Shown one piece after another: positions 32,282 to 42,988 of a stretch of 64,000 nucleotides of DNA. A program made the translations under genes and the position numbers. The notes under the pieces are model-generated. The model worked only from the letters and a program-made list of their open reading frames with translations. It did no database searches and was not told the DNA's origin. Positions within the stretch are counted from its first letter, which is position 1; each line of letters starts with the position of its first letter. This DNA comes from Auricularia sp. M13. Lineage: Eukaryota > Basidiomycota > Agaricomycetes > Auriculariales > Auriculariaceae. The stretch is taken from NCBI GenBank assembly GCA_037042915.1, contig CM073193.1:1798001-1862000 (forward strand), read 5' to 3'.

Positions 32282-33287
32282 ATGGGTCGCAGCCGTTCTT
32301 CCAGCTCTTCCTCGTCGAGCTCCGGCTCGTCTGGCTCAGACAAGTACCACAAGAAGGATAAGCACAAGGCTGGCAAGGAGCACAAGGATAAGAAAGACAA
32401 GAAGGATAAGGACAAGAAACACAAGGACAAGAAGGACAAGCATGACGCGCACGGTGCAGGCCACGGCGGCGCCAGCGGGCTTCTGGGCATGATCGCGCCC
32501 CTCATCGGCGGCCATCAGCAGCATGATCGCGGCGTCGAGCAGCACGGAGGAGGCGGCGGACACCAAGCACCGTTCACCGCGGTACCCGTGCAGCATGCTG
32601 CGCATGTCAGCCAGCCGCCTCTCATGCCTGTCTTCCAGCAGCACCAGCAGCCATCCGCGCCGTACGGCCAGCACCTCCAACAGCAGCACTACGCGCCGCA
32701 GTTCCAGGCGCCGCCGTGGGGAGTTCATCTCAACACGGCCAACGGCCTCCCGCCGCCCAACGTGCTCGGCTGGCCCGTCTCCAACGACTAGTACGTCGCT
32801 GTATCACCTGCGCGGGAGTCTCAGCTCAATTTCCTCTTTCATCTCGTAATTAGCGGAGGCGAACCGTTGTTTCTCGCGCTCGTGCCGCACGAAGGCGGAA
32901 TCCATCCCGGCAAGGTCGTGCAGGGCCACAACCCGCCGGTGTACGTCTCGTGGGGCGGCCGCGAGGTGTCGCACAACGGCGACTTCGCCGTCGTGCCGTT
33001 CAACCCCGAGCAGATGTACTGGGCGCCGTCGCGCGGTGGCGAGCTGCCGTATGGCGCGCGCCCCGTCGACGGCGGGAGAGAGGCTGATGGCGCGCCGCTG
33101 TTCCATGCTATTGCAACTGTCCATGGCATTCGCGTCCCTGGCAAGGCCGGGCGGCACCTGGGCGGCGCGTCTGTGCCTTTTGGTGGGCAAGAGCACCTCC
33201 TGCAGGACTGCGAGATTCTGTTAGTGTTTCTGCGCAGCATTTCGAGAGCTTTGACTGACATATCCTATCCACAGATGCTGGCGCTGA
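32282..33287 (+). CDS. DUF3421 (DM9-repeat) protein with a charged Lys/Asp N-terminus
   Basis: Three exons, 32282-32790, 32854-33219 and 33275-33287, encode 295 residues. The N-terminus is a Ser run followed by a Lys/Asp/His-rich segment of about 50 residues, then a Gly/His/Gln-rich linker. The C-terminal half matches the DM9/DUF3421 layout: 'GKVVQGHNPPVYVSWGGREV', 'YGARPVDGGREADG', 'FHAIATVHGIRVPGKAG' and the closing 'CEILCW', completed only by splicing to the last 13-nt exon. DM9 proteins of animals bind glycans; the role in fungi is not known to me. No signal peptide, so cytosolic or nuclear. The ATG chosen is the first in frame, 50 bp after a TATA-like box. Confidence 0.85.
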
Positions 33288-34371
33288 ACCCGTTGGTCTT
33301 CCTGATATCGTCGAAGTGTGGCTACCTGATGGCAAGTCTTGTCAGCCATGGGGCCTTGAAGTTGGTGCTTGGATATATGATGTAAATTGTGGAAGAAAGA
33401 CCTGATGAATACACGACTTGGCTATTGTACCTGTAATAGTGATTTTAGTCGATAAATTTAGCAAACAGCGAAGAGAGGAACCTCTTCTCATCGGATAAAT
33501 CCTAGCTCCAGCAATCCCGCGGCCGAGTCGGTGGAATAATGAGGAACAGTGGAGGCGTAATTTCAGCAGGAGCTGGATTTACTGGCCTACCAGAGTGCAA
33601 AATCGCATCCTATAGTTAGTTCCCGTCTCACAGGGAGTTTCGCCGCGCCAAAGATTTTCCAACGTAGCCCGCCAGTGGAACTGGGGCCGACCCAGCATTT
33701 CGCCTGCTACCTGCGGAGCAATGAACTAGGAGCGGCTCGCGACAATTAAGCTTGGGATATAACTCCAGCTAGAAGCAGCAAGACGTCAAGAGACGCCGGG
33801 TGAGTGCAGCCTGACACCCAAACGCCGAGTTTGCCCCAAGCCCGCCTAGAATCGCCTCAGCGCACTCCGGCAGGCGTGGACAGTTTCCCCAAAGCCGTCG
33901 AGGGCTGGCGAAACATCGGGCAGCGAAATCGCCCTAAATTGAATGGCGCCTGTAAGTATGCAGGGCCGGACGGCGAGACCATGTGCGCGAAATTCAGTCA
34001 AGAGCGGAGACGCCGCGAGACGTACGTCTGCCGGGCAGAGGCGAGGCACCGGGTTCAGTATAGCCGTGAAATAGACAACAAGCTTGATGGGTTGACGCGC
34101 GCAAGAAGTGCCGCCAGATGCCATAGCGGCCCGAGGATACACCGCCGCGATAGCATCTGAGTCTGCGGCCACTGCAGGTCGTAGGGCAGAAGTGGAGCAG
34201 GAAAGAGGCAGGCAGGCCAGGCGAGGAGAGACTGGAACGTGTGGGTATTGTCCAGAAATTGCGAGAAGAATGCGAATAAGTGTACAGAGGCGTGCGCAAA
34301 CATCGGAGCAAAAATCACATCTCCCTTTGGGAATTAATGAGAGAGGAGAACTGCGAGGGGGTGGAGGTCGG
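33288..34371. other. intergenic stretch, convergent 3' ends
   Basis: Between the 3' ends of the DUF3421 gene (+) and HAP5 (-). Overlapping frames of up to 189 codons exist but show no motifs. Confidence 0.4.
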
Positions 34372-35145
34372 TCAGCAGCCTTGGGACGCGCGGGGAGAGG
34401 GAAGAACCTGGTCAAAAAGCTGCAGAGGCTCGACTTGGGAGAGATCGGGGCCTTCCTCTGTGCCGTGCTCTATGACCTCTATGTCTACGTTTGATCCTGG
34501 GTTTGACAGCGATCTTGGTCGCTGCGGCAGCGTCGAACCCTTGGATTGTAAGGCGGGCTCGCAGAGACAAGACGGAAGACCGCACCTCTTCTTTCTTCGC
34601 CTTTTTCTTGGATTGCGGTGCGTCCTCGCGCGGGATGATGTCTATGAGAAAGTCGAACTGGTCCGACTTGCTTATTGCCTTTGCAATGTCTGAGCGCGAG
34701 AGTGTGCGGCGCTTGTCCGAGTCGGCTATGATGAAGGCTCGTGCTGTTATTTCGGCGATGAAGACTGCGGGAGACGGGTGAGGCGCTCCTCCCTGCGCGA
34801 GTGGGTGGGTTGATACGCACTTTCGCATGCTTTGCAGAAGAGAATGGGGGCTGCGGAGGATGGGTGTGAGTGGCGGGTGTCAAATAATGGAGAGAAATGG
34901 CTAGAACCGTCGGCCGCGATCATCTGTCGAGCTCTAGTTCAGCTGAGGGCTGGAGCACTGCGGGAGCGGCCGACCTTCACGTCCGGGTCGCTCTTCATGA
35001 CTTTCTTTATTCGCGCGAGCGGCAGCGGCGGGTGGCGGACGTCTGGGGTCTCCTGCTCTGCGGCGTCGATTTGGCGCTGCCAGAAGGAGCGCAGGAAGGC
35101 GTCGAGGCTGTCGCCCGACTGCACATACGGTCGTGGCTGGCTCAT
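34372..35145 (-). CDS. HAP5: NF-YC / HAP5 subunit of the CCAAT-binding factor
   Basis: Five exons: 35145-34975, 34923-34908, 34850-34821, 34764-34586 and 34539-34372, giving 187 residues; all phases agree. The histone fold is nearly identical to known NF-YC proteins: 'FWQRQIDAAEQETPDVRHP', 'LPLARIKKVMKSDPDVK', 'APILFCKACE', 'ARAFIIADSDKRRTLSR' and 'DIAKAISKSDQFDFLIDI'. It pairs with NF-YB/HAP3 and joins NF-YA/HAP2 on CCAAT promoters in the nucleus. The fold is split over two very small exons of 16 and 30 nt. The start was taken at 'MSQPRPYVQ'; an upstream exon cannot be excluded. A basic 'KKKAKKEE' segment follows the fold, then a short acidic tail ending 'SPRASQGC'. Confidence 0.93.
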
Positions 35146-35894
35146 CAGCTGGGCGTGCGCATGGGCGGGCAGAGACAAGGGAGCGACCGCGCGAGCGCCG
35201 AGCGAACTTCAGCTCGGACGGAGGCGACCCGGCCCTTTCCGCGGACCGGATGAAAGAGGCTCCGGTCCGCATTCCCGAATTCGCGACCTCCGCCTCGCGC
35301 AGGACGCGCAGCCTGCCTCGCACCGTTTCCCCGACAAACCCTCTTTTATTCGCCTTTGGGTCGTATTCCCCGTGATTCTCTCAGAGGTTTGCCCGGCCGT
35401 CTCTGAGAGCGCCTATTCCCCGGGCTCGGCGCCTCGAAGGCCGGCTTGGATTGCCTCCTGCTCTTGCGTTCATTCCACCCGCACACGAGGCAAGCTCAGA
35501 TTCGGAAAAACCTTCTTTAAGCCCGTTTAACTCGGAAGGATCGGTGGCTTGTACGTCCATGATGTTCTAGGCTGCACCTCGCGACGTCTTGCTTTAGGTA
35601 CTGATCTTTTAAATAGCATGCGGTTTTCTTCGGACTGTGCAGTCTCTTCCCTCCCTCACCCGCTACACAATAACGTCCAACATCAAAGCTCTGTCCCACT
35701 GTTGGTCTCCAGACTCTTCAGGGAATGCTTGCCCCGCACCTCCGACAACCATGGGCTTTGATCCCGCGCGTCTCTTCTCGATTCGGCAAAGACTGACAGG
35801 TTTTACCATCTGACCACATCCTCCAGAACTCCCAAATGTAATTGCTACCTCTACGGTTGTGCTGAGACTCCCGGCACCGAACAGGCGAAGTCTG
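35146..35894. other. upstream region of HAP5
   Basis: Presumed promoter and flank. No coding frame recognised. Confidence 0.4.
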
Positions 35895-37092
35895 CTTCTG
35901 TAAAAACCGGGGTTGCTCTGGAGCGCTGTGGAGCCTCCATAGCGGCCAGAGCCGCCAGAGACACGTACCCCGATCTGAAGCAAGCTGTTTGCCCCAAAGC
36001 TCTCTCAGATCAAGCGGCCTGCTTTGAGAGCGCTCTGATAGCAAGCCAAAAGCGCTCTGGAGCACGCCGGTTCAGGCAACTCCGTGATATCCATGCCCCG
36101 CTGATACCGGAGCAGCATTTGATCACCCGATTGCTTGCCTGCTCCTTGCTTTTTTTCGGTCCTTGTTCTGTAGTACATAAAGACGCTAACAAACGTATAT
36201 TATAGTATATACGGCAACAAGTGGGACCGGGGCACGTTCGCCGTGTCGATGTGTAGAACGACATACAAGCATTCCGACGCCTCTCGCCCCCGATGATCCT
36301 TCGACTCCTCGCATGAAAGGAAACCTACCTGCCAAGAGAATGAGTGAAAAGTATATAAAATGTTGCCCATAAACCACGTACGTGTGCAGTTGCGGGAGTC
36401 GATGAACTTCTGAGAAAATATGTCAGATGTTCAAAAATGGGCGAAGCGTGACGGCATGGAGCAGGCAGTAAGTGAGCACCGCAAACAGAGCAAGATGAGA
36501 CATCCCAGTCAGCCCAGAACAGCCCAGAGCACCAGAGAGTCAGAAGTCTACGCAGACAGAAGAGTACCAGACCGAGCAGAGCACTCATACGGGACGGCGA
36601 GCAACTCCAGGCAGCACGACGAGACGGGAGTCAGGCAGTACAGCTGGCAGAAAGCTTGAATGTTGCGGGCGATCTTGTAGGCCGTCAGGCTTTGAGCGAC
36701 CAAGCGCGGCTTGTCGCTCGTGTGGTACGCCCCGTTCGGGGGGAGAGAAAAAGAGCAAGGGGAGTTCAAAGTCAGCACAAGTCGAACCATGTCCTCGAGT
36801 CCCGAAGTGACCAACCTGGCTGATGGCTACACGCCGATGGCAACCATCCGGGCGCGGCAGACCTGCGGCAGACTGAGCGGCGCGCGCAGAGCGGTCAGAG
36901 CAATCAAAAGCGCACCAGAGCCGCTGTATTTGGCTTCGGAGTGCCCTGGAGCATCAATTCAGTGCTCTGACGCGCTATGGTTCTTTGTATGGTGATCTGG
37001 AGTGCTCTCAGGCGCTATGGAGCAGCCAGCTGCTCTGGAGTACTCTTGTAGCCGTGGCTGGTGCTCTGAAGCATTTGGGTTTTTACAGAAGT
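35895..37092. mobile_element. inverted-repeat element with 'GCTCTGGAG' subrepeats, about 1.2 kb
   Basis: The left end reads CTTCTGTAAAAACC at 35895. The right end at 37092 is its exact inverted copy. Inward, both arms hold many variants of GCTCTGGAGC and CTCCATAGCG over about 170 bp, in imperfect inverted order. No target duplication could be fixed. The interior (36100-36880) has no transposase-like frame. It resembles a MITE or foldback-type element; superfamily not assigned. The poor arm similarity suggests an old copy. Confidence 0.5.
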
Positions 37093-37960
37093 GGCGGCTC
37101 CGTGATACACACATCATTGGCGTCCCTGCAGACGCGCCGTATGGCCGGCGCGGCAAATTCAGTTTCAACTTCTCCGGCCCGACGGCGTCGAAGGCGTCAA
37201 AGAAAATCTGTTCTCCTCGTCTAGGTCGCCGTGGTCGTCAAGCTTCAAGAGCCCGCTGGCGGACGAATCCGTATCGCGGCTCATGCATCGATGAAATAGC
37301 CCATAGCCACAGTCGCAAATTCTGATGTAGAAGGGGACCAATCTTTCACTTCATATCCCGTACGTCGTCGCCATACCTTCTATGCCACCGTTCTCCGTGA
37401 CATGTGTAGATGGCGATGCCGGACGAGGACGAAGACGCTGACACGTGCTTCGATCTTCCCCTCATGTGGCTGTAGGCCTCTCCCGATGTCAACCCTCCAG
37501 AATCAGCCAGAATCTATCGTTCATCTCCGGCGACGTGTTGTTTGCGCTGTGATTGAACTGTATAACTCGGACGTGTCACGGGATGGCCGGGATCTTCGCA
37601 ATCCTGTCAATGTCACGAGCCCTGTCCCAGCGAGCCTCAAGTTGAATGACGACCCGGGCCGCCTTGTCAGTCTCCTCCGGGACGATCGACCTGTTCACGC
37701 AGCGCGAAAAGGACGAATCTGCGCGTGCAGTGCAACTTGTGTGGCTATGTGCGTGTCATGATCTCAAGTTCAACCAGCATACTATCACATGCATTTATGT
37801 GCAGACTCTCAGAGTCCGGAGTTTCCTGCAAACTGCAGCTAAGCGCATTCCTTAGCTTCAAGAATTGGCTATGAGAGTTCCGCAAGATCAATTGGACTCA
37901 TTCTCGTCGGATGTCGATCAAATAAACAGGGCTCATTACATAGTACAGATAACAGTACAT
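37093..37960. other. intergenic stretch
   Basis: No supported gene or repeat between the inverted-repeat element and the LURP-one-like gene. Confidence 0.4.
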
Positions 37961-38618
37961 TCAGCTTTCCTCGTTCTCCCTCTCATCGAGGCAGATGCAC
38001 ATGGCCACGATGATCGACATGTCCACATTCGGCGCGACGGTGACGACGTACGTCTGCTGGTTGGTGAGGAGTTCGCGCGCATTGAAGAACTGGCGGTCGA
38101 TGAGGGCGACAATCTGCCCGGTGGCTTGGTCCTTGACCTCGGCCTTCCGGTCGAGCCAGTCGCCCTTGAGGGTGAGGGTGACTTCCTGCCCGCTGATGGA
38201 CTTGAAGATGCACTCCGACTTTGAGGTTCCGACTAAACGATGCAGTATCAGCGTCGCCCTCCTGAGTTCTATTTGACGATACTGAGGAAAGCCAAAACTC
38301 ACTGCTGAACTTGCCCTTGAGCTCAAAGACATTGTTCCCATTGGGATCCTCGCCGTAGAAGCTCTTGTGCAAGCGCAGATGGTGCTGGCGGATGTCGAAG
38401 AGCAGGTTTCCTTGCGCGTCCATGAGGTGCTTGCGGCGGCTGAGCGAGAAGACCTCGCCCTTGATCTTGAACAGCGGCCTGCCGTCGACCGTCTTGACGT
38501 CGAATGAGTCGCCCGAGAGCGAGAGCACCTTCTCCTTCAGCACCAGGCTCTCGCTCTGCCGCGCGATGAAGGGCGCAAAGACGCCCAGAGGCTGGGGGCT
38601 CGGTGGGAGGTAGGCCAT
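37961..38618 (-). CDS. LURP-one-related (tubby C-terminal-like) protein
   Basis: Two exons, 38618-38303 and 38232-37961, with a 70-nt GTGAGT..TTTAG intron, encode 195 residues. The sequence alternates short beta strands as in the LURP-one/DUF567 family: 'SLSGDSFDVKTVDGRPLFKI', 'DAQGNLLFDIRQHHLRLHKS', 'NNVFELKGKF', 'TLTLKGDWLDRKAEV', 'GQIVALIDRQFFNAREL' and 'YVVTVAPNVDMSIIVAMCIC'. The family shares the tubby/phospholipid scramblase fold with a central helix in a beta barrel; function in fungi is unclear and may involve membrane lipids. It follows MTAP on the same strand with a 302-bp gap, which must hold its promoter. Confidence 0.88.
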
Positions 38619-38920
38619 CGTGGATGTGGGTATGGGGTGTGCGGGCGGGGGATATCGATGTTGGTTGGAGACAGGACAGTCGTATGCGGCAGCCACCGGC
38701 CGGCGTCTTATGCTGCTGCTGCTGCACAGCCTGCACAGGATGACACCGGCAGCAGTCGGCTGTGCCGCCCCCGATGATTAGATGGTCGGGACAGCTTCAG
38801 ATCATATGGGCTCAGTGGGCTTCTTTCGCCGACAATGTTCAGTTCCAAGGAAGAATCCTCAAGCGGACCAATAGAAATACATCTGGACTGTATTCTTACG
38901 TTCTAAAGCTCCTCGGATAT

Positions 38921-40038
38921 CTACGCAAAGTACTCGGGGAGGATGTACGCCAGCTTCCTGCGGTCCTCCGCCGGCCAGTGCTCAGGACGCGAGATCAATG
39001 AATATTGCATTGAGCCCTTAGCGCCGCGAATGACGTCCGCCTTGACGAGCGCGGACTGCAGGTCCTCGATAATCTGCTCGGTGACGGAACGAGAGGTGTC
39101 GGCGTTAGTCTTCAGCGTCTTAACCACCTCAGCGACCGTCACCGGCTCCGCGCTCACGCGCCACGAGTCGTAATCAGTCGCTGTCGCAATGAGGGCGTAG
39201 CTATTGCACATTAGTTATAAAGAAAGAGAACAGGCAATACGCGCCTCAGTTCAGCTTCACGCGCGAGCTTAGCCTCGGGCAGAACGCTCATATTGATAAT
39301 GTCGCCGCCCCAGAGACGGTACATCTCGCTCTCCGCGCGAGTAGAAAACTGCGGGCCCTCCATGCACACGACGGTCTTGTCCTCGTGCAGCCTGACATCG
39401 TTTGCCGTCTGCAGCGCATTCTTGACGAGCTTACCGAGCACGCCGCGCAGCGCGTCGTCAAATGGGTCTCCGAACATGGCGTGCGCGACGATGCGCGTGC
39501 CCTCGAAGAAGCTCGCGGGGCGCACGCCCTTGGTGCGGTCGATGATTTGCGAGGGGATGATGAAGTCGCCAGGGCGGATTTCCTCGCGGAGAGAGCCTAC
39601 TGCGCTGAATGCGACAATGCACTGTACTCCCAACGACTTGAGCGCGGCGATGTTGGCACGCGCTGGGACGTCTGAGGGCAGATAGCTGTGGTGCGGCCCG
39701 TGGCGCGCGAGGAATGCGAGCTGGACACCGCTAGGCAGCGCAAAGATGCTGATCGGAGAGGATGGTGTACCCCACGGCTGCGTATGCGAATCATTATAAA
39801 GGATCGACAGTTATCCTGGAGCCCGGGAATGCGTACAGTTTCTGGATTAACTTCCTTCCTTCACGCATGGCTGAGTTGTAGTTGCGATTTCAGGCAATGT
39901 ACATAACTCACACGAGACTGAGGTTGTTCAAATGATAGAGGCCACTTCCGCCAATGACACCAATGAGCACTGGGGCAAGCGTGAGTGCGTGCTGCTGTCA
40001 GATCGAATACAAATGAATAGACCCTTGGGATCCGACAT
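38921..40038 (-). CDS. MTAP: S-methyl-5'-thioadenosine phosphorylase
   Basis: Converts methylthioadenosine plus phosphate to adenine and methylthioribose-1-phosphate in methionine salvage. Five exons, 40038-40023, 39969-39912, 39858-39837, 39777-39245 and 39200-38921, total 302 residues. Family motifs: '[14 protein letters not shown]', '[14 protein letters not shown]', '[19 protein letters not shown]', '[15 protein letters not shown]', '[13 protein letters not shown]' and '[17 protein letters not shown]', then 'ATATDYDSW'. Exons 1 and 3 are only 16 and 22 nt. The last intron (39201-39244) fits only as a GC-AG intron; GT donors nearby break the frame. Length and catalytic motifs match working cytosolic trimeric enzymes. 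Confidence 0.92.
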
Positions 40039-42909
40039 TTTGACCTATCCAGATCAGTCATTAACTGCAGTCCTGAGTCGCAGGCACACACGATACTAGA
40101 GGACCGGCGGGATGCAGCACGCAGGGATCTGACAAGCGAAGATGCCAGTACGAGGTCAAGATCTAAGCGCGCTTTCACGGTCCGACACTCCCGATTTTCC
40201 ACCTGCCTCTTTTGGGAATTGCGTGATCTCTTCCTATTTGAGCGAGCAATGTCCTCATCGCGCCACGTGCGACGGATCCCCTGCCTCCATTCTAATATTT
40301 AATTGTCGCTTCAAGACTGGTAAACATCGAGCACTCCGAGTCTCCGGAGATGCCTGCGGCATCCCGCTTTCCCATGATTAGGGGGGATCACAGCGGTCGA
40401 AACTCGTCAAAACGCCGGTAGAAATGGTCAGTCGAAACTGGTTGTTAGCTATGCCTTCCCCTTTACGAAATATTCATCCCTTTGATTCTTACTCTTCGAG
40501 ATGCGATTCCATGCTACTAAGGGCCTCAACAAAGCGTGCCTGCTAAAAGAATGTAAATTCCGGCAGGTTGGTTTTGCAAGTTTCGGCCTGCAGTTTACTT
40601 CGAACAATTATCTTCGAACGTCAAAGTCTGCGAAGGAGACTAGTTTTTGGGGTAGTCACAGTTGATTCTCACGATGTTTCTGTTTCTTTCAAGAGTTTCG
40701 ACGTCCCGTTTCTAGCAACGTTTCGACAGCTGTAATTCCCCCTATTGTGACGGTGACGAATTTGGCATTATTGTTGACCCTTAATGCCTGCGCTGAGAAT
40801 TAAGAGGAAGAGATAGCAATCGGGCACATTCAATGTCCGAAACGCGCTTTCATGGTCGGAAGCTCCGGTAGACCACATTTTTTGATCCGAGGCCACGACG
40901 TCTCCACGCCGCTGTTCACCATGAGTAGTCCAAACGCGTATGAGCCGGAAATAAGCGCCCGGCAAACTCCTAGCTGGTGGACTGTCCCGGGCAAAGATTA
41001 AGTCCTACGAGCAACTCTCCTTCAATTTTGTTGTGCAATAAATTATGAATATGGAGCATCTTGAAAGCTATGTTTTGATTTTGTCGCTCCAGTTGCCTGT
41101 TCGCACAGAGAGATAGTCCGACCCATGTTATTCCATGGACCGAGGCAAATTTCAGAGGAAAATCGAGCATAGAGTTGTTGAGAATAGTATAAAAAGAGAT
41201 CCTGCAAAAGGAGGGAAGTTTCTATGCTCTGGCTATGGAGATCATTCCCGGTCTTTCCTGTGAGAGTCTGCTCATTCGGAGGTAGCCGAGCTCACGTCGG
41301 CACCCCTTCGCACTCAAGCTAAGGGTTTATGAACCTGCATAATTCCTCGATATATTAGCAAAATATGTTCCTGAGTATTAATCTGCACGATTTTTAAGAT
41401 AGCTCTGCTGAACATGCCGGCAGACTTATGCTCGGAGGTACTCGGATGCATTTGGGTCCGCAGTGTTCACTCATCTCCCTCACTCGCGTGTGAAAGGAAG
41501 CATCTGTTGATGTATGTGAGACTTTCTTATGGCTCTATTAGTGATTTAAAAAGTGATTTGTACCTTGTGGAAGAGAGAATGACCAAAAGACGGTCATGAG
41601 GGTTGGACTGAACCTGAATTATGGTTCTATAAAAGCATCTCCCTCCCTTTTCTTAATCTCTCTAAGCTTATATAGTCTATATTATGGTTTTACAGAAGTT
41701 TCAAGCTGTATCGATTGGAATAGCTGCTTCCACAAGCAACTCTTGGTGCGGAGGACTTATCCCGGGAGCAGTCGGGCACAGCCGATGACCGGCATTTGGA
41801 CTACTCATTCACCATAGACGCGAAACCGGGCTCTGTACCATTCAAAGCATGCCGCGTACCTGTTTGTGGACGTGCTACTCTTTTCTGGGTGACATTGACG
41901 GCAACACGTTACAGTTGGTTGTGAGTGGCAGATTTCAGTTTCCTCTCCTACCCCTTCTGATACTTGAACGAACTCATCCAGCTTTTTTCTTCATGAAAAA
42001 ATGTGTCATTATCTGCTGTGGAGCTTTGTGCTTCATCTGCTGCTTGGTCCGCGAGACTTTGGACTGAATCATCAGAGTGCGCATCGTAAGTACTATCAAT
42101 CTACCTAGACAGCACCTTTTTACCTTTCACTGACCCTGAACTATTGCAATTATTGGGATTCATAGTCTTTCCACAGCTGTATATTATGCGTGCCACATCC
42201 AGACGCTCGAGCCACCGATGCCATTCTGCCTTCGACGCCGCCCCATAGAATTTCGAGGCTTGTGGTTTTTCTTAGCCAGTGTCTCACCAGGCAATTGACG
42301 ATATTCAGATGCTTTCAGCCATTCCGCTACCATTGGCGGCGGGAACGAGCTGGTGAGATCAAATTATGTACCATGCAGTATAACCTCCGCCTTTTGCCAG
42401 CCACAGCCCACAGGCCTAGCTGTCAGTGTTCTGGGAGTCATAGCGCGGCTGGCATACACTTGAACCAAGCTCCCTTTATGGTGCTTGATTCTTGCTACCA
42501 TTCGTCTCCGTCCTCAGGTGGTTCCCTCGCAGTTCGCTCCTATTGTCCAGCCTACGCTGCATCAAGGGACCGCTGTCTTCGGCCTGATTGCTTGCACGTT
42601 TGATTCTCATGTTCATTTGGCACCGTCTGGTAGCCAAGTGATCCCTCGTTGCCAATCCCCGCTTCGTTGTCCGGGATTCATGTTCTGTTCTTCGGCGGCC
42701 AGCCTACCTGCAGAATGTTCGGATCTTGTTTCCCACGCATTCAGCTCGGCATCGCTCAAATCCCTATTGTTCTCACTTCAACAAAAGCCGGCTTTATTTG
42801 ATCAGATATGGACAGACACGGACAATTTTCTCGGACATGGACAAACCGGCAGGCAATGACAGAATCGCGCAACAAAAAAGAGAAGCATACATGCGGGGGC
42901 TGTGTTCTT

Positions 42910-42914
<5 letters not shown>
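40039..42914. other. gene-poor, AT-richer stretch
   Basis: Nearly 2.9 kb with only short frames. Includes the MTAP promoter at its left. No terminal repeats or gene families recognised. Confidence 0.45.

Positions 42915-42948
<34 letters not shown>
42915..42948 (+). repeat. T34 homopolymer
   Basis: Thirty-four consecutive T, 41 bp beyond the stop of the forkhead gene. It would be poly(A) on that gene's strand. No flanking duplication was found by eye. Confidence 0.9.
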
Positions 42949-42951
<3 letters not shown>

Positions 42952-42988
42952 TTGGTCAAACGGGCGAGCATGCGACGTGGTGGATGAG

